Notes under the pieces: generated by a model
The model's database searches: none
Seen by the model: the letters and a program-made list of their open reading frames with translations, nothing else
What the model was told of the DNA's origin: nothing
From: Nitrospinaceae bacterium
Lineage (GTDB): Bacteria; Nitrospinota; Nitrospinia; Nitrospinales; Nitrospinaceae
Assembly (NCBI GenBank): GCA_028278405.1
Contig: JANQEK010000022.1
Location: 1-64,000 of the forward strand
Direction of reading: 5' to 3'
DNA: 64,000 bases
Shown here: in pieces, positions 54,739-63,194 of the stretch
Position numbering within the stretch: the first letter of the stretch is position 1
Layout of the letters: each line of letters opens with the position of its first letter
Position numbers and translations under genes: made by a program

Positions 54739-55731
54739 CTAAATATCTCGTTTGATACCGTTTTTTTTCACCAATTTTCCTAAAGCACTTCTATCCTTTC
54801 CAGATATCTCTGAAGCGCGCTTTAAGCTTCCATTACTCTTCTTAAACAAGTGCCTGAGGAAATTTTTTTCAAAAGCCTGCAGAGCTTTTTTCTTTTCTTC
54901 TTTATAATTCAATGATTCAAATGGCATTTCCGAATTTTTGAAGGTTTCAGTCTTGTTCAACTGCAACGAAACCAAATCCTCAAAAGGCGCTAAATCGTCT
55001 CCTTCTGACAAGACCAAAAACCGATAAATAAAATTTTCCAACTCCCTAACGTTTCCCGGCCAAGAGTGCTCCCGTAATCTTGACAGCATCATCTGGGGAA
55101 TTTGCTTTGCGGGTATTTTGTACAGCTCTGCATACTTGCTCAAAAGATAATCGGATAACAACTCGATGTCTTCACCGCGATCACGAAGTGGCGGAACGCT
55201 TAAGGATATTATATTTAATCTGAAAAACAGGTCTTCTCGAAAACCTCCTTCCTGGATCATTGGGACAAGTGGTCTATTGGTTGCTGCAATGACTCTTACA
55301 TCCACTTTTTTTTCTGTGATTCCTCCTAAAGGGCGAAATGTAAAGTCCTGAAAAAACCTAAGCAAGGTAGCTTGAGCACGTTTAGACAAGTTTGATAACT
55401 CATCCAGAAACAAAATGCCACCGTTCGATTGGTCCAATAATCCCAATTTTTCGGATTTGGCGTCGGTAAATGACCCTGGCTTATGACCAAAAAATTCACT
55501 TTCGATGAGAGTTTCCGGAAGAGCACCGCAGTTCACCGGAATAAAGGGCTTATTTTTTCGAAATCCCAAGGAATGGATGGATCTGGCAACCAGCTCCTTA
55601 CCAGTCCCTGTTTCTCCAGTGATCAAGACAGGAGCATCCAATTTTGATACTTTTGAGATATTTTCTAGGAGTTTTAAAAATGGAGGAGATTCTCCAATCA
55701 GATTGAATCTTTCAAAGTGACGGTAATCCAT
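54739..55731 (-). CDS. Sigma-54-dependent transcriptional activator without sensory domain
   Basis: A 330-residue bacterial enhancer-binding protein. The AAA+ domain (about 10-240) has GETGTGKE (39-46) as Walker A, the GSFTDA loop (86-91) in place of the usual GAFTGA, GGILFLDE (Walker B, 104-111), and RVIAATNR. A C-terminal Fis-type helix-turn-helix (about 290-325) ends with SGSLKRASEISGKDRSALGKL-like residues. No N-terminal receiver or GAF domain exists. The gene lies 326 bp upstream of the SPFL operon and in the same direction, so it is most likely the dedicated activator. Its signal is unclear: it may be controlled by its own amount or by an unlinked partner. Confidence 0.88.
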   Translation of the reverse strand: MDYRHFERFNLIGESPPFLKLLENISKVSKLDAPVLITGETGTGKELVARSIHSLGFRKNKPFIPVNCGALPETLIESEFFGHKPGSFTDAKSEKLGLLDQSNGGILFLDELSNLSKRAQATLLRFFQDFTFRPLGGITEKKVDVRVIAATNRPLVPMIQEGGFREDLFFRLNIISLSVPPLRDRGEDIELLSDYLLSKYAELYKIPAKQIPQMMLSRLREHSWPGNVRELENFIYRFLVLSEGDDLAPFEDLVSLQLNKTETFKNSEMPFESLNYKEEKKKALQAFEKNFLRHLFKKSNGSLKRASEISGKDRSALGKLVKKNGIKRDI

Positions 55732-55782
55732 AGAAGATTAGTCTTTCTCAAAGTAAATGTTAAAGAAGACAAAACCTAATTT

Positions 55783-55797
55783 GCGAAATTTACGCCA
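55783..55797 (-). promoter_or_regulatory. Possible sigma-54 promoter of the activator gene
   Basis: On the minus strand TGGCGTAAATTTCGC has the GG-N10-GC spacing of a -24/-12 promoter. It matches TGGC and GC well and deviates at -12 (TCGC for TTGC). It lies 51 bp before the activator start, a fitting place for autoregulation. Confidence 0.45.
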
Positions 55798-55892
55798 CCG
55801 GCAATTATCAAAAACTTAAATTAGCTTCATGGTTTATACCGCCTTTTTCCATTTTCCAACCGAGGTCATTCATAAGAAAATTCCCCAGCACT

Positions 55893-56090
55893 TCAGGCCA
55901 CCACCATTAAAAAGGCTGCGCCTGAATCAAAACTCATTGCATTGGGATTAATCGATTTAAAAAATATTTTGGGTGGGGTTTTGTGATCGTCACTACTACA
56001 GGAAAGCTGAACCTTGTTAGAACTAAAGTACACGGCTAAAGCAACAACGGCGAAATAGACAAGGACAACTAAAATAGCAAACTGCTTCAT
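55893..56090 (-). CDS. Possible small secreted or membrane protein (65 aa)
   Basis: A 65-codon frame. The N-terminus (MKQFAILVVLVYFAVVALAVYFSS) is a clear hydrophobic segment. GGGGGAAGCG precedes the ATG and can act as a ribosome site. The rest is short and polar with one Cys and ends in a second hydrophobic stretch (AAFLMVVA). No family is recognised. It lies in a 740-bp stretch between the activator and tRNA-Glu that holds no other gene. The remainder (56091-56430) is AT-rich and shows nothing else. Confidence 0.4.
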   Translation of the reverse strand: MKQFAILVVLVYFAVVALAVYFSSNKVQLSCSSDDHKTPPKIFFKSINPNAMSFDSGAAFLMVVA

Positions 56091-56430
56091 CGCTTCCCCC
56101 CAGCAAGTAGAAGTAGTGCTATAACAGGTACGCCAACCGTTTAGGATGTCTTTCCTTTTGGTAAAAATAGTTCGGATTAGCTGAATTAAACCTTATTTGG
56201 GTGAAGAGGTCAAGAAAGTAATTGTGGGCAAACAGAGCCTGTACAAAAAAATGCTGTTGGCAGGCCTACAATGAAGTTGATGCTTCTAAATAATTAGAGA
56301 ATTTGATTTTGTAAAGTTCAAATTGCAAAACAAGATTCACATTCAAGTTCAATGCGATGGACTTGCAACCTATCACACGGAAAAAATCAAATCGGTATAC
56401 TTTCGGAGCACAACTCTGAAAATCATACGC

Positions 56431-56459
56431 TTGACCGAAAATATAAGTTGTTATAGGAT
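56431..56459 (+). promoter_or_regulatory. Sigma-70-type promoter of tRNA-Glu
   Basis: TTGACC (56431-56436), a 17-bp spacer, then TAGGAT (56454-56459). The tRNA starts 16 bp downstream, the expected distance. Confidence 0.6.
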
Positions 56460-56474
56460 GAAGAATTTCAGCAT

Positions 56475-56546
56475 GGCCCCATCGTCTAGCGGTTAGGACG
56501 CTGGCCTCTCACGCCGGAAACAGGGGTTCGATTCCCCTTGGGGCTA
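56475..56546 (+). tRNA. tRNA-Glu(CTC)
   Basis: The cloverleaf folds by eye. Acceptor GGCCCCA pairs with TGGGGCT (first pair G-U), discriminator A73, and no CCA is encoded. The D arm has GTCTAGCGGTTAGGAC. The anticodon stem CTGGC/GCCGG has loop CTCTCAC with anticodon CTC at 56508-56510. The T arm is AGGGG-TTCGATT-CCCCT. Confidence 0.95.
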
Positions 56547-56580
56547 GTAACCACTTTTAGAAAAAGTCTATTGAAGTATT

Positions 56581-56628
56581 AAGGGCTGTAGAAATATAAA
56601 CCTATTTTCTACAGCCCTTATTTTCTTT
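56581..56628. terminator. Strong terminator between tRNA-Glu and the response regulator
   Basis: A perfect 14-bp stem (AAGGGCTGTAGAAA with TTTCTACAGCCCTT) with an 11-nt loop, followed by ATTTTCTTT on the plus strand. It can end the tRNA transcript, and by symmetry also the minus-strand regulator transcript. Confidence 0.85.
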
Positions 56629-56657
56629 AATTGCAAGTTTAATTGTTAATAGAAACT

Positions 56658-57080
56658 CTATACATAACTAAAATCCTGCCTTGACGAAAGGATGGCTGAT
56701 ACTTTACTCAACAAAGTATTTTTTTCAACGGGTTTTACGAGAAAATCTCTTACCCCTTTCTGCAATAAATTTACTGCCAATTTTGTTTCAGGATAACCTG
56801 TAATCACCATGATCGGTATAGAGGGGGCATTGGCTTTGATATAATCAACAGCTTCAAGGCCATTGACTTTAGGCATGCGAATATCAGTAATGATGAGCCC
56901 AACTTGAAGCAAATTGGACCCCTTTTTCATAAGGTCAATCCCTTCTTGGCCATCTTTAGCTTCAATTACTTGATGACCTCCCTGTTCTAATTGGACCTTT
57001 AGTATTTCTCTAATATCCAGGTCGTCTTCAATGATTAAGATTCTTCCATGTGTGCTGGCGCAAGTATCCATAATAGACAT
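56658..57080 (-). CDS. Single-domain response regulator (CheY-like)
   Basis: A 140-residue receiver domain with no output domain. Numbered from an ATG two codons earlier (57086), the acidic pocket is E20-D21-D22, the phosphoacceptor D68 in IITDIRMP, T96 in MVITGYPE and K118 in FLVKPV. ATG 57080 is chosen because AGGAG lies 7 bp upstream; the earlier ATG is too close. It lies about 125 bp after the PAS-GAF histidine kinase on the same strand, so it is probably that kinase's target or phosphate sink. Confidence 0.9.
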   Translation of the reverse strand: MSIMDTCASTHGRILIIEDDLDIREILKVQLEQGGHQVIEAKDGQEGIDLMKKGSNLLQVGLIITDIRMPKVNGLEAVDYIKANAPSIPIMVITGYPETKLAVNLLQKGVRDFLVKPVEKNTLLSKVSAILSSRQDFSYV

Positions 57081-57205
57081 ATCCATTCTCCTTCATTTGA
57101 GTGAAATAATTGCCCTTTCATGAGATTTCCAAGCTATCTCCTAAACTGACTGCTCTCTACCTCGGTAAATCCACAATAAAAATATTTTCCTTTCCCTGAC
57201 GTGCT

Positions 57206-58966
57206 CTAAACTGGCTTAGCTCCCATTTGCATTGGAAGATCAAAATAAAATGTACTCCCCTGCCCTTCGCGAGAAATGATTCCCACTTTTCCTCCATGCA
57301 ATTGAATCAACTTTTTTGAAATTGCCAGCCCCAAGCCGGTTGATTTCTCCTCGCCGGTGGGTTTGTTGCTCAATGTTTGAAATTCACCAAATGCCAGCTT
57401 TTGATCCTCTTCAGATATTCCAGGACCCTCATCTTTGACTAAAAACCGACAACAATTATCTGAAGTTTCTGTCCTGACACAGATTTTGGTATCATTTGGA
57501 GAAAATTTGATAGCATTTCCAATGAAATTATCCATTACCTGGATCATTGAGCATTGATCCACTGTCAAAATGGGTGAGACTTCGCTCTCGAAATGCAGGT
57601 CAATATTCTTCTCTTTAGCGATGAGTTGGTATTTTTCCACTTGGTCCTTTGCAAGAATATTTATATTCTGGCTAGATTTATTTAAAGAGAATTGACCGCT
57701 CTCAATTTGAGAAACATCTAGTAGATTGGCTAGCAAATTACACATATGTTTGCCAGACTTAGCAATTTTTTGAAGTATTGTGCGTTGCTGATCATTCATC
57801 TTTCCCAAAGAACCGTCAGCCAGAACATCAGCATAGGACATAATTGTGTAAAGAGGGTTACGTAGATCGTGTGAAGCGATCCCTAAGAATTTATTTTTCA
57901 GCGCATTTAGTTTGTTTAGCTTTTTATTTTGCTGATGAATTTTTCTTTCATATTTACGATGTTGAATTGCATTGCCCATCAACGACCCAATGGATAGCAA
58001 AATATCAGTGCTGCCCTCATAACAGGGAGGCGTTTCTGGAGTGTAAAGAAATAATATGCCTACCACTTTTCCCTTACTTTTTAGAGGAATTATGTAGGTG
58101 CCGTAATTGGTTAAATCACCAAAAGGTCCTAAGCGATGGGGCTTGAATTGGCAATAATTGTTGATCAGAATCTCTCCAGAATTGTAACAACGGCCATACG
58201 GAATGTTGTAAAAGGGAACCTCAGTCTGGTTTTCCAAAAACCCCTCTGGAAATTTACCTAAAGTAGAAACCAAGCGTAATGTTTCCTTATTCTCGTCGAC
58301 AAGGTAAACACCGGCTTTATTTTCTACATGAAGCTCCTTGCTTTGGCTGATCGCTTCCATAGCATTGTGCAACATCTCCTCCAATGATTTAGAATCTTGA
58401 AGTGCTTGAGCTACTTCATGTAATACCTTATATTCTTCCTCTTTTTTCCGCATATCCTTCATAGCATTTTTATATTCAGTGATATCTTTTATAATGGCGG
58501 TAAAAGTAGATTTACCCCTGAATAAAGAAGCACAGATGGATATTTCTATTGGAATTTCGTATCCCTTCCGGTGAATAGCAGTCAATTCCAATCTCTGATT
58601 TAAAACTCGGCTTTCTTTTTTGGTTATGAAATTTTTTAAACCATTAGTATGCGCTTCACGAAAAGAGGGAGGAATGATCGTTTGGGTGAGTGGTTTTCCA
58701 ATTACTTCTTCCTCCTTCCAGCCGAACATTGATTCTGCACGGTGATTCCATGTAGTTATCTCTCCTTTAGAGTCAATTGCGATGATTGCATCGAATGAAT
58801 TGTCAAGAAGAATCTGATAGGCTATTTTTGATTCTCGCAGTAACTCACCAGAGCCCGTGGATTCTAAGGGTATATTTGATCCATCTCTAGAGTCTTCAAG
58901 AAGAGTCTGATAATATTCTTTTGATTCCTGTAACAACTTCTTTGGATTTACAACTTCCGCAAACAT
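57206..58966 (-). CDS. PAS-GAF sensor histidine kinase
   Basis: A 586-residue soluble kinase. PAS (about 45-165) has FDAIIAIDSKGEITTWNHRAE and FGWKEEEVIGKPLT, with ITEYKNAMKD at its end. GAF (about 185-340) is followed by HisKA with the phosphorylated His366 in FLGIASHDLRNPLYTIMSYA. The HATPase domain (about 470-580) shows NFIGNAIKFSPND, DEGPGISEED and STGLGLAISKKLI. Residues 9-29 (KKLLQESKEYYQTLLEDS) repeat the start of the PAS at 41-60. ATG 58966 is used because AGGGAGGG lies 7 bp before it. No membrane segment: it senses a cytoplasmic signal. Confidence 0.93.
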   Translation of the reverse strand: MFAEVVNPKKLLQESKEYYQTLLEDSRDGSNIPLESTGSGELLRESKIAYQILLDNSFDAIIAIDSKGEITTWNHRAESMFGWKEEEVIGKPLTQTIIPPSFREAHTNGLKNFITKKESRVLNQRLELTAIHRKGYEIPIEISICASLFRGKSTFTAIIKDITEYKNAMKDMRKKEEEYKVLHEVAQALQDSKSLEEMLHNAMEAISQSKELHVENKAGVYLVDENKETLRLVSTLGKFPEGFLENQTEVPFYNIPYGRCYNSGEILINNYCQFKPHRLGPFGDLTNYGTYIIPLKSKGKVVGILFLYTPETPPCYEGSTDILLSIGSLMGNAIQHRKYERKIHQQNKKLNKLNALKNKFLGIASHDLRNPLYTIMSYADVLADGSLGKMNDQQRTILQKIAKSGKHMCNLLANLLDVSQIESGQFSLNKSSQNINILAKDQVEKYQLIAKEKNIDLHFESEVSPILTVDQCSMIQVMDNFIGNAIKFSPNDTKICVRTETSDNCCRFLVKDEGPGISEEDQKLAFGEFQTLSNKPTGEEKSTGLGLAISKKLIQLHGGKVGIISREGQGSTFYFDLPMQMGAKPV

Positions 58967-59185
58967 TTTAAATCCCTCCCTCATAAATCTTATGGAGTTA
59001 GATTCGATAAAAAGCTTATAAAATTATTCTAAATTGTCATTGTCTGTCCTAAAAAACCCAGACTAGAGAATCCAGGATTTGAGATTTATTTTTTCCTTCG
59101 ATTAATAACCTTCTTAATCCCAGATCACAGGCATCAATATAATCCTTGAAAAAAGGTTTGTCTTGTCCTTGAAATGGTGATTTTT

Positions 59186-59206
59186 TTGTCATTGAAATAA
59201 TGACAA
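59186..59206. promoter_or_regulatory. Inverted repeat in the kinase/regulator intergenic region
   Basis: TTGTCATT and AATGACAA form a perfect 8-bp dyad with a 5-nt loop. A near copy of its left half (TTGTCCTTGAAAT) lies 23 bp upstream. It is in the 566 bp between the divergent kinase and NarL-type genes, so an operator for one of them is possible. The rest of this stretch is AT-rich and holds no gene I can support. Confidence 0.35.
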
Positions 59207-59532
59207 GGAAAAAATAGAGGGGAACTTGGTCTGTTAGGGTTTATGCTAGTCACCCATACAAACTAGGCGCAGTACACATCTATACCCTGTCGGCTTCTAG
59301 GGTTGTATTTAATGACTACTGATTTTAAAGGTAGTACGGATTCGCTTATATGTTAACAAAGGGCGCCTCCTAAAAAACTTTGTCAAAAAAGGACGCTTTC
59401 CTAAAAAAAATAGCTAAAATGTGATACATATCTTGTAGAGAAAATTGATTCGAGCAATAATATTTGGAAATCATTTTTCCGTAAATAGGGAGATGGGACA
59501 GTAGTAACGGGTTATGTTCCTTTAAATTCGCT

Positions 59533-60183
59533 ATGGCCACCCACCATAAAAAAATCAAGATTATCATTGCCGACGATCATGCTGTCGTCAGGGAAGGCCT
59601 TTTAAAGATATTTTCACAAACGCCGGACATGACCGTGGTCGAACAGGCCAAGAATGGCATGGAGTTGCTGGATAAAATCCGGTCGCTTGAATTGGACTTA
59701 GTGCTTCTAGACCTGGATATGCCTGAAAAAAACGGGTGGGATGTGATGCGCCAGTTAAAAGTTGAATTCCCAAACCTCCCCATCATCATTTTAAGTGCCT
59801 CCGCTGAGGAAGATTATGCGAAGTTATGCTTCAGAGAGGGTGCATCGGGTTATCTCGATAAAGTGAGTTCCTTGGAATTAGTGGTTGAAGCGATACACCA
59901 GGTGGCCCAGGGAAATAAGTTTATCAGTCCCCATCTTGCTGAAACAATCGCTATCAATGAAATGGTTTGTGGCGGAAAGCAACCTCACGAAACCCTTTCC
60001 TCGCGAGAGTTCGAAGTGTTTCGCCTTATTGCCTTAGGAAAATCTGTCCAGGAAATATCAGACACGCTCTCTCTCAGCGCTGCCACCATCAGTACCTACC
60101 GGACTCGTATACTAAAAAAGATGGAACTGAACAGCAACGCACAATTGATCCGTTACGCCTATCAATATGGAATTTTGAAGTAA
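59533..60183 (+). CDS. NarL/LuxR-type response regulator
   Basis: A 216-residue regulator. The receiver domain has D14-D15, phosphoacceptor D60 in LLDLDMPEKNGWD, ILSAS and K110 in GYLDKVSS. A LuxR-type helix-turn-helix follows (about 150-212, LSSREFEVFRLIALGKSVQE and STYRTRILKKMELNSNAQLI). No cognate kinase is adjacent on this strand; the PAS-GAF kinase is divergent 566 bp away. No ribosome site precedes the ATG. Confidence 0.92.
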   Translation: MATHHKKIKIIIADDHAVVREGLLKIFSQTPDMTVVEQAKNGMELLDKIRSLELDLVLLDLDMPEKNGWDVMRQLKVEFPNLPIIILSASAEEDYAKLCFREGASGYLDKVSSLELVVEAIHQVAQGNKFISPHLAETIAINEMVCGGKQPHETLSSREFEVFRLIALGKSVQEISDTLSLSAATISTYRTRILKKMELNSNAQLIRYAYQYGILK

Positions 60184-60262
60184 TATCCTTTTTTCTACCG
60201 ATTTTTCAGCAAAACATCATAGCTCCATAGATATCCGTTAAAATTGATATGATCATACTTGA

Positions 60263-62491
60263 TCATTTGGTTTTCATAGAAAATACCCCATCCCAATCAG
60301 ATGGTGGCGGTTGGTTTTTAAAAGCGATGCATCTGTTTAAATAGGTCAATGAAGGGCCATCATCCTTATAGAGGTTCAACCCTCTTTCAAAGGAATCAAT
60401 AGCTTTATCCCACCGCCAGTTTTTGTAGTGATCCAAACCTTCTTTAAAATGAGGTAAAATAAGACTTATTAAATCATCCGTTTCACCTTTTCTGCCTAAA
60501 GCCTCGTAGATTTTGATTGGTTCTTGTTTTCCGACCACGCGGATGGAGTCCAGTTCACGTGCTTCGATATCACCCTTTGCCAACTCGTAGGTAAATTCAC
60601 TCAGCATGGTGTAAGTCTTATACTGTTTGTTAACACCCTCCAACCGTGCTGCCAAGTTGACGGAATCCCCCATCATCGTATAATCCATACGATTGATCGA
60701 CCCCATATTGCCGACCACCATCGGTCCAGTATTGATACCGATGCGCATGAACATTTCGGGGCGACCTTCCTTCTTCCAGATTTCCCGCAACTCAGCCAGT
60801 CGTGCTTGCATATCCAGTGCGGCCAAACAAGTTCGAGTGGCATGATCCTCAAAATTGATAGGTGCACCAAAGAAAGCAATAATCGCGTCACCTTCATATT
60901 TGTCAACGGTACCCTCGTATTTCAGTATGATTTCCGTCATATCCGTCAAATAAACATTCAGCAGGTCCACTAATTCCTCGGCTTTCATCTTCTCGGCAAT
61001 GGTCGAGAAGCCGGCCACGTCGGAAAAGAAAGCTGTCAATACTTTTCGTTCGCCACCCAACTTTAGAAGTTTTGGGTTTTCCACCAACCGGTCGACCACA
61101 GTCGGTGCTAGGTATTGGCTGAACGCTCCTTTGATAAACCGCTTTTCGCGCTCTTCAAACATGAAGCGATACAGAGTGATCCCGAAATAAACCAGTATCT
61201 GTGAGAAAACTGGATACACCGTATGCACCCACAATCCCTGCCGGGTAAATAATACATAGTCACCTATCAGATAACCTCCAACACCTAGAATCAAAAACAT
61301 AGCTGTGCCAAGCGCTCTAAAATAAAGAGAAGCCAAGCCTAACAGCAAACCCGCCCCCAGGATTACCATCATGCTTAACAGGCGAATCCAAGATGGACGT
61401 TGCAGGAAATCCTTGTACAGAATATTTTCGATGATGGTCGCATGCACCTCGACCCCGGGAACCAAGGGATCATAAGGTGTACTATGAAGATCAGGGAGAG
61501 CAATGGCAGTCGCGCCTATCAGAACGATTTTATTCTTTAATTTTTCAGGTTTCACCATTCCGGCCATCACGTCGGAGGCTGATATATTTTTAAATGTCAG
61601 GCTTGGACCGTAATAATTGATGAGAAAATCGCCTTTCTCGGTAACAGGAATCGCGATATCCCCCAACAAGATTTCTCCAACGTGATCAGGGAAAACCCGG
61701 ACAGTAGAATTCAGGTGTGTTGCCTCCTTCAGTATTTGCAAACTAAAAGGCGGGAACAGAGCTTTATCATGAGACTGAACCATCGGTACAAACCGTAGAA
61801 CCCCATCGGGATCAGGCACAAAAGAAAAGTAACCGGCACTGTTGGCGGCATCCATCAAAGGAGGCAGGCTGAGCCCCACTGCCACTATGGGATGCAGAAA
61901 ATCGGGATTCAGAGATTTATCGCTGAACTGCACCATGGAGTACTGAGAAGAATCCAACAACTCGAACTCTCTGGGACCTATCAACTCATAAGCCCCCTCT
62001 GCCTGTTCGGCGGTTGCATAAACAAAATAGCCCAATACGGAGCGTCCCGATCGTCGAATTGCATCGGCAAACTTGGAATCCGAATCGCCCGCCTGTTTCA
62101 ACCAACTTCTCAGTTTTTTCCTACTCAAGCCCGTCAGATCTTTTTTTTCAATTTCACTCAACACCTCATCGAAGGGAATGTAAATGTCTTTTTCGGGAAA
62201 CAACATATCCAACCCGATTACTGCCGCACCCGACTCAGTTAACTGGTCCACCAGTTTGGCTAACCGGGTACGTGGCCAGGGCCAGCGGCCTTCCCGTTTC
62301 AGACTGGGCTCGTCAATCGCGACAATCACTACCTGATCAGAAACCGGTCGCGCTCCCCGAAGAGACATCTTAAAATCGTACGCCTTAAGCTCTAGAAGTT
62401 TTATAAAGGTGAGATCGAGGGAATAGATATAAAGTGAGACGAAGGAAATTAGTACGGATACTGTAAAAGCATTCAGCCACCGAGTCTTCAT
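60263..62491 (-). CDS. CHASE2-domain adenylate/guanylate cyclase
   Basis: A 742-residue membrane cyclase. An N-terminal membrane segment precedes the extracytoplasmic CHASE2 domain (about 30-330), with VVIVAIDEPSLKREGRWPWPR and GLDMLFPEKD. Three membrane segments (about 345-425) lead to a class III cyclase domain (about 470-650) with AFFSDVAGFS, KYEGDAIIAFFGAP, GINTGPMVVGNMGS and MDYTMMGDSVNLAARLE. The Lys in KYEGD and the Asp of MGD fit the adenine-specific pair, so cAMP is the likely product. A TPR-like C-terminal tail (about 675-720) follows. Confidence 0.92.
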   Translation of the reverse strand: MKTRWLNAFTVSVLISFVSLYIYSLDLTFIKLLELKAYDFKMSLRGARPVSDQVVIVAIDEPSLKREGRWPWPRTRLAKLVDQLTESGAAVIGLDMLFPEKDIYIPFDEVLSEIEKKDLTGLSRKKLRSWLKQAGDSDSKFADAIRRSGRSVLGYFVYATAEQAEGAYELIGPREFELLDSSQYSMVQFSDKSLNPDFLHPIVAVGLSLPPLMDAANSAGYFSFVPDPDGVLRFVPMVQSHDKALFPPFSLQILKEATHLNSTVRVFPDHVGEILLGDIAIPVTEKGDFLINYYGPSLTFKNISASDVMAGMVKPEKLKNKIVLIGATAIALPDLHSTPYDPLVPGVEVHATIIENILYKDFLQRPSWIRLLSMMVILGAGLLLGLASLYFRALGTAMFLILGVGGYLIGDYVLFTRQGLWVHTVYPVFSQILVYFGITLYRFMFEEREKRFIKGAFSQYLAPTVVDRLVENPKLLKLGGERKVLTAFFSDVAGFSTIAEKMKAEELVDLLNVYLTDMTEIILKYEGTVDKYEGDAIIAFFGAPINFEDHATRTCLAALDMQARLAELREIWKKEGRPEMFMRIGINTGPMVVGNMGSINRMDYTMMGDSVNLAARLEGVNKQYKTYTMLSEFTYELAKGDIEARELDSIRVVGKQEPIKIYEALGRKGETDDLISLILPHFKEGLDHYKNWRWDKAIDSFERGLNLYKDDGPSLTYLNRCIAFKNQPPPSDWDGVFSMKTK

Positions 62492-63194
62492 GGGAGGATT
62501 TTAGCACAATGGAGATAGACCAATGAAAAATCGGATTAAGGAAAACCAATCAAACTGCATCGATCATTCCCAAATCAACAGTTGTCGGGTACACCATCCC
62601 AGAAAATCCTGCAGGATATGTTATCAAGCATTTTGAAGTACGAAATCGATATTACCGTAAACCATCGGAGGCTTTAGATCCTAGAATTTTAGATACATTA
62701 TAAGATTTTAGCATCCGAATGTTTTCTCAATGTCGTCATCTGTTCCAACGAAAACGAGCCATCCATTCAAGATTATCTGATCGTGATTTATAAAAAATCC
62801 CTATCGGAATTCGGATAACTCATTAACAATCAATGCCTTAAAATTTCCTTATAAGTGAAGGTAATTTTCATTTATTAAATCAAACTTCATAAATATGAAA
62901 TTGTGTCAATAAATATGTCATGATTGGACTGTTATTTTTTCACGTGGAAATATCCGATTTTATTAATCTTTTCTCAATAGCCCTTAATTACTCTAATTGG
63001 ACTAAAGTAACGCCACATATAATCGTAGAAAATCATGCTACAGTTGAGGCACATTAACTGATATTAAAAATCGGATCTCTTAAAAATAAACAAATTTGGG
63101 TAATAAGCATTTTTCTCGAGCAACTACAAAGTGGTAGTGGAGAAGACAACACAACATAGTCGAGTTGTGAAAGCTGGTTGTAGGGAGATGCGTG
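62492..63194. other. Long AT-rich intergenic region
   Basis: About 700 bp between the divergent cyclase and FecR genes. It is AT-rich, especially after 62,800. A frame of 58 codons without ATG (62527-62703) reads like protein (SIIPKSTVVGYTIPENPAGY, then VIKHFEVRNRYYRKPSE) and may be a gene remnant. No tRNA, terminator or clear repeat is seen. Confidence 0.5.

Noticed and set aside
59370-59567. 65-codon minus-strand frame before the NarL-type gene
   Set aside because: Overlaps the start of a solid gene, has no ribosome site and no protein-like features.
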